A DNA stretch of 5,068 nucleotides, taken from NCBI GenBank assembly GCA_902495305.1, contig CABUWG010000079.1:1-5068 (forward strand), read 5' to 3'. Made by a program: the position numbers and the translations under genes. The first letter of the stretch is position 1; each line of letters opens with the position of its first letter. Under the pieces are notes generated by a model. The model was not told where the DNA came from. It searched no databases and was given only the letters and a program-made list of their open reading frames with translations. Positions 1-5,068 of this stretch are shown piece after piece. The DNA is from an uncultured Pseudomonadota bacterium (GTDB lineage Bacteria; Pseudomonadota; Alphaproteobacteria; RF32; CAG-239).

Positions 1-21
1 AAGAACGGTTTGGATTTTATT

Positions 22-26
22 GGGAG
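22..26 (+). promoter_or_regulatory. Ribosome binding site of the first Cys-rich gene
   Basis: GGGAG lies 7 bases before the ATG at 34. It selects that ATG over the in-frame TTG at 10. The second paralogue also starts MKTGLL after a Shine-Dalgarno, which supports the same choice. The promoter of this gene is not visible and must lie left of the window or upstream of an earlier gene. Confidence 0.75.
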
Positions 27-33
27 AAAAAAT

Positions 34-750
34 ATGAAAACAGGATTGTTATTTGGTGTTGCAGGGGTTATTGCAGTTGGTGTTGTTGGCGGGGCGGCCA
101 ATGTGCGGGCGGCGTGTGTACCGATTGCGGATTGCACCTCGCTCGGGTATAAATATACTGCAGCGCAATGCAACGGCAAAGGTGTCGCATGCCCTTTCGA
201 CACAACTTTATGGTCTTGCGTTCCACCTGCTCCGGCAAGCGGACATTGCTGCGGGTATTTTAATGGATGTGGGTATAATGGAGGTACATCAAGTTCTTAT
301 GACCGCAATTGTCAATCTCACTATGGTAGATCCTGTTATGCACAATGTAAATCTTATGGCTATCCTGATTGTAATGATATGCAAGATAGTTGCAGAGCAC
401 AGGGTAATACCTCGAGTCTCCAGAATTGCTTCACCAGCGATGCCGATGGCTACCACTTCGGCTCCTATCTCCGTTGTGAGAAGCCGGAGCCTGCTTCGAT
501 AGAAGGTTATTGCTGTGGATACACTAACTATTGTGGTTATAGCGGTGGTACGTCAAGTTCTTATGATGACTTTTGTCTATTACATAAAAAGAAAAGTTGT
601 TATGATTACTGTAAATATCGTGGTTATCCTGATTGTCCAGATATGCATACAAATTGTCGAGCCTCCGGTGGTACCCCACTTGCTCAAGATTGCGCCATCT
701 TCGCCATCAACGATGTCCCGGCTTACGCCACTAAATTCAGTTGTGAGTAG
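34..750 (+). CDS. Exported Cys-rich protein with two ten-cysteine modules
   Basis: A 238-aa protein of unknown function, probably secreted. Residues 1-26 look like a Sec signal peptide: Lys2, a long Gly/Val/Ala hydrophobic core, then V-R-A before Ala27. A Cys at residue 28 follows, but Arg at the -3 position argues against a lipobox. Residues 28-62 form a small domain with five Cys and a CPFD motif (53-56). Two copies of one module follow, at about 70-148 and 158-237. Each begins G-x-CCGY and carries CGY, GGTSSSYD, SCY, GYPDC and CRA motifs. Their ten Cys have the same spacing (CC, then gaps of 5, 13, 7, 3, 7, 6, 11) except for the last gap, 15 versus 16. Twenty-five Cys in all imply a disulfide-rich periplasmic or extracellular fold. 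The ATG start is set by GGGAG at 22-26. The paralogous gene starts 30 bases after the stop, so the two are probably co-transcribed. I do not recognise a named family; adhesin, inhibitor or toxin roles are all unproven. Confidence 0.85.
   Translation: MKTGLLFGVAGVIAVGVVGGAANVRAACVPIADCTSLGYKYTAAQCNGKGVACPFDTTLWSCVPPAPASGHCCGYFNGCGYNGGTSSSYDRNCQSHYGRSCYAQCKSYGYPDCNDMQDSCRAQGNTSSLQNCFTSDADGYHFGSYLRCEKPEPASIEGYCCGYTNYCGYSGGTSSSYDDFCLLHKKKSCYDYCKYRGYPDCPDMHTNCRASGGTPLAQDCAIFAINDVPAYATKFSCE
241..477 (+). repeat. Ten-Cys module, copy 1 (in first gene)
   Basis: This codes for residues 70-148 of the first protein. It matches copy 2 in protein sequence and Cys spacing, with motifs CCGY, CGY, GGTSSSYD, SCY, GYPDC and CRA. 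It shares a 14-base exact string with copy 2 (289-302 versus 553-566) and a 19-base exact string with copy 3 (387-405 versus 1284-1302). Copy 1 to copy 2 offset is 264 bases. Confidence 0.85.
505..747 (+). repeat. Ten-Cys module, copy 2 (in first gene)
   Basis: This codes for residues 158-238 of the first protein. Its first eight inter-Cys gaps, including the adjacent CC pair, are identical to copy 1. At base level it has drifted: the core (541-660) is about 33% G+C by hand count, while the end (661-720) is about 60%. Confidence 0.85.
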
Positions 751-798
751 TCGTTTTTGGGTTTTATTAGGAGGAAAAGTATGAAAACAGGATTGTTA
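742..798 (+). repeat. Repeated gene end plus leader, between the paralogues
   Basis: This segment holds the end of gene 1 (Cys-Glu-stop), a T-rich spacer, the Shine-Dalgarno and the start of gene 2. The first 14 bases, 742-755, recur exactly at 1369-1382 after gene 2. The spacer TTTTATT plus a purine-rich SD also resembles positions 15-33 before gene 1. It looks like the junction of a tandem duplication unit. Confidence 0.7.
769..774 (+). promoter_or_regulatory. Ribosome binding site of the second Cys-rich gene
   Basis: A perfect AGGAGG lies 6 bases before the ATG at 781. It rules out the in-frame TTG at 757, which would place the start upstream of this SD. Confidence 0.85.
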
Positions 799-1377
799 TT
801 GAGTGTAGCGAGGGTTGTTGTCATTGGTACTGTTGTCGGCGGAGCGGCCGAGGTATGGGCGGCGTGTACGACGACGCCGAACTGTGAAAGTCTGGGGTAT
901 CAATACTGTGCCTCGGAATGCCCGAACGGAAGTGTTGCTTGTCCGTTTGACAGTAACAAGCGCTTTTGTTTTTCGCCTAAGCCTTATACCGTCACTGCAG
1001 AAACTTGTTCGTCGCAATGCCTTAATGTGGGGACGAAGTCATGTACCAAAAACGGCATAACTTATTACGAATCCTGCGGGGCAAGTACGTGCTCAAGCGG
1101 ACAAACCTGTTCTAACGGAACCTGTAGAAGTCCGGTGGCAGCGAGTGGTTATTGCTGCGGGTATAGCGGGTGTGGATATAGTGGGACATCACATTCTAAT
1201 GACAGTGTTTGCCAGTCTTATTATGGTGAAAGTTGTTATAATAGATGTATGAGATATTATCCGACCTGTGATGATATGCGTGCTAGTTGCAGAGCACAGG
1301 GTGGTATCCTGCACTTCCAGTTTTGCAGCAGCATCGAAAACATCAGCTACGTAAGCGCCATCTTCGGGTGTGAGTAG
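781..1377 (+). CDS. Exported Cys-rich protein with one ten-cysteine module
   Basis: A 198-aa paralogue of the preceding protein; function unknown. Residues 1-27 are a signal peptide starting MKTGLL with a Val-rich core, ending near V-W-A-A before Cys29. Trp or Val near the cleavage site does not fit a lipobox, so signal peptidase I is more likely than lipidation. Residues 29-63 form the CPFD domain (CPFD at 54-57; 6 Cys, one more than in the paralogue). Residues 76-115 are a 7-Cys insert absent from the first protein, ending in a CSSGQTC / SNGTC pattern. Residues 123-197 form the ten-Cys module, with gaps 4, 12, 7, 3, 6, 6, 11, 14 after the CC pair. It has small deletions against the first protein's copies. 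There are 23 Cys in total. The start is fixed by AGGAGG at 769-774, and no promoter is seen in the 30-base gap, so it is likely expressed with the upstream gene. No clear + strand terminator follows; the hairpin at 1425-1452 has a U-tract only on the other strand. Confidence 0.85.
   Translation: MKTGLLLSVARVVVIGTVVGGAAEVWAACTTTPNCESLGYQYCASECPNGSVACPFDSNKRFCFSPKPYTVTAETCSSQCLNVGTKSCTKNGITYYESCGASTCSSGQTCSNGTCRSPVAASGYCCGYSGCGYSGTSHSNDSVCQSYYGESCYNRCMRYYPTCDDMRASCRAQGGILHFQFCSSIENISYVSAIFGCE
1147..1374 (+). repeat. Ten-Cys module, copy 3 (in second gene)
   Basis: This codes for residues 123-198 of the second protein. It is the same module in slightly shortened form, with the C-x7-C-x3-C and C-x6-C-x11-C spacings kept. 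It shares 19 identical bases (1284-1302) with copy 1. The core at 1201-1260 is about 30% G+C, rising to about 49% at 1321-1377. Confidence 0.85.
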
Positions 1378-1417
1378 TCGTTCTCGGCTTTTGTTAGGAA
1401 AAAATATAAAAACATAC
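1369..1417 (+). repeat. Degenerate third leader after the second gene
   Basis: The sequence after the second gene repeats the spacer between genes 1 and 2. Positions 1369-1382 are identical to 742-755. Positions 1378-1399 match 751-772 at 18 of 22 bases by hand alignment. A purine run follows, and then ATAAAAACA (1406-1414) sits where the real genes have ATGAAAACA. Homology stops there. It is best read as the remnant of a third array member whose start codon is now ATA and whose body is gone. Confidence 0.6.
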
Positions 1418-1452
1418 AAAAAAACCCCTTAAACAAATTTACGTTTAAGGGG
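1418..1452 (-). terminator. Intrinsic terminator of the acetyltransferase operon
   Basis: A 10-bp perfect stem (1425-1434 with 1443-1452) and an 8-base loop are followed on the - strand by seven T (complement of 1418-1424). It lies 18 bases past the stop codon of the 291-aa gene. On the + strand there is no T-run after the hairpin, so it should terminate mainly leftward transcription, between convergent genes. Confidence 0.88.
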
Positions 1453-1470
1453 AGTTAACATCACCAAAGC

Positions 1471-2346
1471 TTATCTTTCAAAAAATTTTTCATACCTGCT
1501 TTTCTTCTTCACCGTATAAGCCATCATATTATACAAAGAACCGGCAAAACGCCTTTCCATAATTTCTGCCCTTCCGGCCTCGGCAAAACACTTATGTTTT
1601 TTATGCAGCTCTGCCAGATTGTGATAAATTTCCTGCTTACGTTTAAACTTGTCGCTTCTCTTCCAATCCAGCCAGTTGACAGCAGCAATCATCTGCTCCA
1701 TGCAAAGCACCTTTTCGCCATACCACAATTCGGGATCTTCCAGCTTTTTCGCCATAACATTATACATCACATAAGCCATATTGCGTATTTTCTTAAAAGC
1801 CTCGTTCTTTTCCTGCTCGTTCATTTTTTTATATTTAAACGCCCGCGCCGAAGCTTTAAAAGCCTTTTCCAACGGCCCGTGACCGATTTCTGTTGCTTTT
1901 TTTCCCTCGGCCTTACATTTTCGCAACCGCGGCGGCAATTCCTGCTTAAGCGTCATCTTCAGATTCTTAAAATCTTTCTCCAAATGCTCTGCTTCATCAG
2001 CCGTCAGATACTTTTTGATTTTGGTCATTTTTTCCAGAGCACAAAAGGCTTCTTCATACAAAGGATCAGTGCGCTGAAAACATTCATTAATACCGTCAGC
2101 CCGATAATAATCGTCCAACGCATTAAAAGCCTCATAAACCTCAATAAACGGCAAAACGCTCTCATCCTGCCGATTCTTGCGCACAATATAGGCCATTCTG
2201 TCTTTCACGTCAGAAATTTGTTCTTTTTTCTCCGACGGCAGAAGCCTTTCCCCCATCAGCATTTCAGCCTCCGACGCCCGGTCAGAAACATACAGCGCAC
2301 ACACCGTCTTGAGCAGTATCGGATATTTTTTTGCCGATTGGGTCAT
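1471..2346 (-). CDS. Hypothetical helical Lys-rich protein, 291 aa
   Basis: I do not recognise this protein. It has no signal peptide and no hydrophobic stretch long enough for a membrane segment, so it is probably cytoplasmic. Its composition (many Lys, Glu, Ala, Met, Leu; few Gly and Pro) suggests an almost all-helical fold, and several helices look amphipathic. A similar short motif recurs three times: MAYIVRKN (51-58), MAYVMYNVMAKK (190-201) and MAYTVKKK (275-282). This might mark related helices, but the evidence is thin. The ATG at 2346 follows a weak GGACGG SD (complement of 2351-2356) 4 bases away. It begins 15 bases after the stop of the acetyltransferase gene, so the two form an operon that ends at the terminator at 1418-1452. 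A 295-codon open frame on the opposite strand is judged a shadow. Function is unknown; linkage to the acetyltransferase could reflect a shared role or only co-transcription. Confidence 0.8.
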   Translation of the reverse strand: MTQSAKKYPILLKTVCALYVSDRASEAEMLMGERLLPSEKKEQISDVKDRMAYIVRKNRQDESVLPFIEVYEAFNALDDYYRADGINECFQRTDPLYEEAFCALEKMTKIKKYLTADEAEHLEKDFKNLKMTLKQELPPRLRKCKAEGKKATEIGHGPLEKAFKASARAFKYKKMNEQEKNEAFKKIRNMAYVMYNVMAKKLEDPELWYGEKVLCMEQMIAAVNWLDWKRSDKFKRKQEIYHNLAELHKKHKCFAEAGRAEIMERRFAGSLYNMMAYTVKKKSRYEKFFER

Positions 2347-2361
2347 TTTTCCGTCCGTTGG

Positions 2362-2799
2362 CTAAAGCTTTTTCACCATCTTGGCAAAGGTAATACCGTT
2401 TTCTTCAAAAATATCACCCTCTTGCACAAAGCCGTTTTTTTCATAAAAATCCACCACAGAAAGCATGGCATGCATGACTAATACCGAATATCCGGCTTCT
2501 TTGGCGCGCTTTTCCGCATACCCGACTAATTGCCGCCCCACGCCTTCGCCTTGATATTTGGAATCCACGGCCACCTGCATCATCCGGATAACCTCATTGT
2601 CCACCGGTATCAGCATCAGGCCGCCAATCAGTTTGTCGTCCAGACTCTCAATACAGCCAACGTGCAGATATCCTGCCTCTTGCGGACGATACGTATCCAG
2701 AAACTTCAGCCCCAACGGCTTCAAAAGGATTCTGTAGCGCAGTTCAACCAGTTCGTCATACCGGCTGGAACCGTAATCAATATCAACCAATTTTCTCAT
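2362..2799 (-). CDS. GNAT-family N-acetyltransferase
   Basis: A 145-aa cytoplasmic enzyme of the GNAT superfamily, which moves an acetyl group from acetyl-CoA to an amine. The substrate cannot be told from sequence. The acetyl-CoA pyrophosphate-binding loop (motif A, Q/R-x-x-G-x-G/A) is QGEGVGRQL at 83-91, after the beta strand MMQVAVD (73-79). The N-terminal helix reads ELVELRYRILLKPLGL (16-31). The C-terminal half has H110, then VDFYEKNGF (116-124), the usual FYEKxGF segment, and ends with GITFAKMVKKL. Length is normal for a single-domain GNAT. The layout recalls small LRxxVLRxPLGL-type GNATs near the ElaA/PhnO-like group, a tentative placement. The ATG at 2799 is chosen because a strong AAGGAGG lies 6 bases upstream. 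A start at 2862 would add 21 Lys/Arg-rich residues and would put the SD and the promoter candidate inside the gene. It is first in an operon with the 291-aa gene and divergent from lepA. Confidence 0.9.
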   Translation of the reverse strand: MRKLVDIDYGSSRYDELVELRYRILLKPLGLKFLDTYRPQEAGYLHVGCIESLDDKLIGGLMLIPVDNEVIRMMQVAVDSKYQGEGVGRQLVGYAEKRAKEAGYSVLVMHAMLSVVDFYEKNGFVQEGDIFEENGITFAKMVKKL

Positions 2800-2805
2800 T
2801 GCACG

Positions 2806-2812
2806 CCTCCTT
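2806..2812 (-). promoter_or_regulatory. Ribosome binding site of the acetyltransferase gene
   Basis: The - strand reads AAGGAGG, 6 bases before the ATG at 2799. It is the strongest SD on the - strand of this window and settles the start codon. Confidence 0.88.
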
Positions 2813-2829
2813 CTGTATTTTTTTATATC

Positions 2830-2858
2830 AGTATAACCGCTTTTCTTGATTAGTACAA
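2830..2858 (-). promoter_or_regulatory. Candidate sigma-70 promoter for the acetyltransferase operon
   Basis: On the - strand TTGTAC (complement of 2853-2858) and TATACT (complement of 2830-2835) are separated by 17 bases. The -10 box matches TATAAT at 5 of 6 positions and the -35 box is weaker. Transcription would begin near 2823, giving a leader of about 24 bases that just holds the SD. The -35 box lies inside the palindrome at 2846-2862. Confidence 0.5.
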
Positions 2859-2862
2859 TCAA
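2846..2862. promoter_or_regulatory. Palindrome overlapping the -35 box, possible operator
   Basis: TTGATT and AATCAA are perfect 6-base inverted arms around a 5-base centre containing GTAC. A 17-base palindrome covering a -35 element in a divergent promoter region is a typical place for a repressor site. AT-rich DNA can make such arms by chance, and no regulator gene is in the window. Confidence 0.35.
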
Positions 2863-2869
2863 TATTATA

Positions 2870-2898
2870 TTGCTTAATCTAAAAATTTCATTTATTTT
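2870..2898 (+). promoter_or_regulatory. Weak candidate promoter for lepA
   Basis: TTGCTT (2870-2875) and TATTTT (2893-2898) are spaced by 17 bases, with a predicted start near 2905. Each box matches the consensus only partly (3 of 6 and 4 of 6). Transcription must start in this gap because the neighbouring operon runs the other way, but the exact boxes are uncertain. Confidence 0.3.
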
Positions 2899-2935
2899 CT
2901 AAAGCAATAATAATCTACGGGAATAAAAAAACAAA

Positions 2936-4741
2936 ATGAATACAGATTTAAGCTTAATCCGCAACTTTGCCATTATCGCCCACATTGACCACGGCAAATC
3001 CACTCTGGCCGACCGTCTGATTGAATTCTGCGGCGGACTGGAAAAACGGGAAATGCAGGAACAGGTTTTGGATTCGATGGACATTGAACGTGAACGCGGC
3101 ATTACCATCAAAGCTCAAACCGTCCGCCTGAATTATAAGGCCAAAGACGGCAAAACCTACCAGCTCAACCTGATGGACACGCCGGGACACGTGGATTTTT
3201 CTTACGAAGTTTCACGCTCTCTTGCTTCCTGTGAAGGTTCCATACTGGTTGTCGACGCCACACAGGGCGTAGAAGCCCAAACGCTGGCTAATGTCTATCT
3301 GGCCATTGACAACAACCATGAAATCATTCCGGTTTTGAACAAGATTGATCTCCCTTCGGCCGAACCCGAAAGAGTCAAAACCCAAATTGAAGACGTTATC
3401 GGACTGGACACGTCCGATGCCGTCGAAACCTCCGGCAAAACAGGTCTGGGCATTGATGAACTGCTCGAAGCCGTTGTTCAGCGCCTGCCGGCTCCGCAGG
3501 GAGATGCAAACGCACCGCTCAAAGCGCTGCTGATTGACAGCTGGTATGACCCATACCTCGGCGTTATCATCATGGTACGGATTAAGGACGGCGTCTTAAA
3601 ACGCAAAACCCAAATCCGCATGATGTCCAACAACAGCACTTATCTGGTTGACAAAGTCGGTATTTTCACCCCGAAAATGCAAGACATTGATGCCCTCTAC
3701 CCCGGAGAAATCGGTTTTATCACCGCCAGCATCAAAAGTGTCAGCGATTGTCAGATTGGTGATACGATTACGGAGCACAAATTTCCCTGTGCCAAACCGC
3801 TGCAAGGCTTCAAACCTTCGGTACCGGTCGTTTTCTGCTCAATTTTTCCGGTTGACAGCAGCGAGTACGAGGCCTTAAAAGACGCCCTTGCCAAACTCAA
3901 ATTAAACGATGCCAGCATTGATTATCAAAATGAAAACTCGGCAGCATTGGGACTGGGCTTCCGCTGCGGCTTCCTCGGGTTATTACATATGGAAATCATT
4001 GAAGAACGCTTGGAGCGAGAATTCGATTTAGACCTGATTATTACCGCTCCGTCCGTTGCCTATAACATCAACATGACCGACGGCACCCGGATTACCCTGC
4101 ACAATCCGGCCGACATGCCGGATTTGACCCTGATTAAATCAATTGAAGAACCTTGGGTCAAAGCCACGATTCTGGTACCGGACAACTATCTTGGCGCAGT
4201 CCTGAAACTGTGCACCGAACGCCGCGGCGAACAATTGGAGCTGACTTATGCCGGCAGCCGTGCCATGGTTGTTTATAAAATTCCGCTTAACGAAATTGTA
4301 TTTGATTTCTATGACCGCCTCAAATCCATTACCAGCGGTTATGCAAGCTTTGACTACGAGATTGTCGGTTACGAAGAATCAGATTTGGTGAAAGTTGAAA
4401 TATTAATTAATGAAGAACCGATTAACGCCCTGGCCTTTCTAAGCCATCGCAGCGATGCCGAAAGCCGTGGCCGCCAAATCTGTGAAAGATTAAAAGACCT
4501 GATACCGCGGCATTTGTTCAAAATTCCGATTCAGGCTGCAATCGGCGGACGGATTGTCGCCCGTGAAACCATTTCCGCCCTGCGTAAAGACGTGACGGCC
4601 AAATGCTACGGCGGTGACATTACCCGCAAACGCAAACTCTTGGAAAAACAAAAGAAAGGCAAAAAGAAAATGCGCCAGTTCGGCAAAGTTGAAATTCCGC
4701 AAAGCGCATTTATTGAAGCCCTGCGTATCGGAGATGATTAA
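2936..4741 (+). CDS. lepA: Elongation factor 4 (LepA), ribosome-associated GTPase
   Basis: LepA/EF4 is a translational GTPase that binds the ribosome and is linked to back-translocation, translation under stress and initiation or 30S maturation. The 601-aa length is normal (about 600). The G domain has G1 AHIDHGKST (15-23), G2 RGIT (54-57), G3 DTPGH (81-85, with the catalytic-type His85) and G4 NKID (135-138). G5 reads SGK (166-168) instead of the usual SAK. A beta-barrel domain follows (about 190-285), including LIDSWYDPYLG and GIFTPK. The EF-G-like domains come next, with GFRCGFLGLLHMEIIEERLE (341-360) and later LDFFDRLKS-like FDFYDRLKS. The LepA-specific C-terminal domain is intact: AAIGGRIVARETI, then LRKDVTAKCYGGDITRKRKL, then a Lys-rich stretch and VEIPQSAFIEAL. 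The ATG at 2936 gives the usual short lead before IRNFAIIAHIDHGKST. Its SD is weak (ACGGGA at 2917-2922, 13 bases away). It stands alone between a divergent operon and its own terminator. Confidence 0.98.
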   Translation: MNTDLSLIRNFAIIAHIDHGKSTLADRLIEFCGGLEKREMQEQVLDSMDIERERGITIKAQTVRLNYKAKDGKTYQLNLMDTPGHVDFSYEVSRSLASCEGSILVVDATQGVEAQTLANVYLAIDNNHEIIPVLNKIDLPSAEPERVKTQIEDVIGLDTSDAVETSGKTGLGIDELLEAVVQRLPAPQGDANAPLKALLIDSWYDPYLGVIIMVRIKDGVLKRKTQIRMMSNNSTYLVDKVGIFTPKMQDIDALYPGEIGFITASIKSVSDCQIGDTITEHKFPCAKPLQGFKPSVPVVFCSIFPVDSSEYEALKDALAKLKLNDASIDYQNENSAALGLGFRCGFLGLLHMEIIEERLEREFDLDLIITAPSVAYNINMTDGTRITLHNPADMPDLTLIKSIEEPWVKATILVPDNYLGAVLKLCTERRGEQLELTYAGSRAMVVYKIPLNEIVFDFYDRLKSITSGYASFDYEIVGYEESDLVKVEILINEEPINALAFLSHRSDAESRGRQICERLKDLIPRHLFKIPIQAAIGGRIVARETISALRKDVTAKCYGGDITRKRKLLEKQKKGKKKMRQFGKVEIPQSAFIEALRIGDD

Positions 4742-4759
4742 CCCCCGATTAAGCTCTAT

Positions 4760-4792
4760 AAAAAAACCGGAATTTGGTATTCCGGTTTTTTT
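4760..4792 (+). terminator. Intrinsic terminator of lepA
   Basis: A perfect 14-bp stem (4760-4773 with 4779-4792) encloses a 5-base loop. The core is CCGGAAT/ATTCCGG and the stem ends in seven T on the + strand. It starts 18 bases after the lepA stop. The matching A-run on the left side means it could also act on leftward transcripts. Confidence 0.93.
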
Positions 4793-5068
4793 ATACCTTT
4801 TATCCTTTTCTTCACCTTTCTCTTTGTCTTCTTCACCACTCCTCTCCTTTCCTTCACTTTTACATCTTTCTTCCCCCTCTCTCTTACTCTCTTTACCTTC
4901 TCTCCTCTACCTTCACCCATTCCTTGCCTTTCCCTTTTTTCACACCTCTCATCTTTTTTCTCCCCCACTTTCTCCCCTCCTCTCACTTATTCTCCTCATC
5001 TCTCTTGCCGCCCATCCCTTCTTTATCACCATCCGTTCCCCACCTGCTCCTCTGCTACTCCATACTCA
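4793..5068. other. Non-coding polypyrimidine tail, no gene seen
   Basis: No credible gene lies here. From 4801 to the window end (268 bases) I count 7 G and 28 A on the + strand, so about 87% is C or T. The tract is irregular, with no fixed period and no clear mirror symmetry. Composition changes abruptly just after the lepA terminator. It may be a real low-complexity tract, the start of something beyond the window, or poor sequence at a contig end. Confidence 0.7.

Noticed and set aside
10..33. TTG start at 10 (and likewise at 757) for the Cys-rich genes
   Set aside because: SD sequences lie after these TTGs and directly before the ATGs at 34 and 781, where a good signal peptide begins.
53..502. 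Alternative + strand frames inside the Cys-rich genes (53-502, 515-784, 815-1060)
   Set aside because: They lack SD and signal features, and the overlapping frame is strongly supported by conserved Cys spacing and paralogy.
241..747. CRISPR-like or mobile repeat explanation for the repeated segments
   Set aside because: The repeats are long, diverged, in frame and code for conserved Cys spacing, so they are protein-domain duplications.
1425..1452. Hairpin as terminator of the Cys-rich genes
   Set aside because: On the + strand the stem is followed by AGTTAACATC with no T-run; the T-run is only on the - strand side.
1594..2481. A 295-codon open frame on the + strand opposite the 291-aa gene
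   Set aside because: It is the antisense shadow of a Lys/Glu-rich gene (Phe/Leu/His/Gln-rich product). It runs into the acetyltransferase gene, whereas the - strand genes have SD, promoter and terminator support.
2800..2862. Upstream ATG at 2862 for the acetyltransferase
   Set aside because: It would add 21 Lys/Arg-rich residues unlike the family and bury a strong AAGGAGG and a promoter candidate inside the gene.
4756..4986. A 76-codon - strand frame in the polypyrimidine tail
   Set aside because: Its Lys/Arg/Glu/Gly/Val-rich product simply reflects the purine-rich strand, and it reads through the lepA terminator hairpin.

Overview
The window looks like chromosomal DNA from a moderately AT-rich Gram-negative bacterium. 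The best clue is a complete LepA/EF4. Its wording (for example the GGLEKREM and EQVLDSMDIERERGITIKAQTVRL stretches, read from memory rather than searched) feels alphaproteobacterial. The secreted Cys-rich proteins at the left remind me of those in uncultured, host-associated Alphaproteobacteria. Both are impressions and not database results.

Layout, left to right. (1) Positions 34-1377, + strand: two tandem paralogous genes for small, exported, extremely Cys-rich proteins (25 and 23 Cys). They share a signal peptide, an N-terminal CPFD-containing Cys domain, and a C-terminal module with ten cysteines at nearly fixed spacing. That module occurs twice in the first protein and once in the second. 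The leader before each gene is also repeated, and a third degraded leader follows the second gene. The window therefore seems to catch the end of a tandem array. (2) Positions 1418-2799, - strand: a two-gene operon, read right to left. It encodes a GNAT-family acetyltransferase and then an unrecognised helical, Lys-rich 291-aa protein, and it ends at a clear intrinsic terminator. (3) Positions 2800-2935: a divergent, AT-rich intergenic region with a good promoter candidate for the acetyltransferase, a weaker one for lepA, and a small palindrome between them. (4) Positions 2936-4741, + strand: lepA, full length, followed by a 14-bp-stem intrinsic terminator. (5) Positions 4793-5068: a non-coding tail that is about 87% pyrimidine on the + strand and almost free of G. 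It may be an odd genomic tract or a contig-end artefact.

No functional link between the three transcription units is evident. LepA is housekeeping, the acetyltransferase operon is of unknown substrate, and the Cys-rich pair is the accessory and most novel part. No RNA gene, CRISPR array, insertion sequence or integrase was seen.
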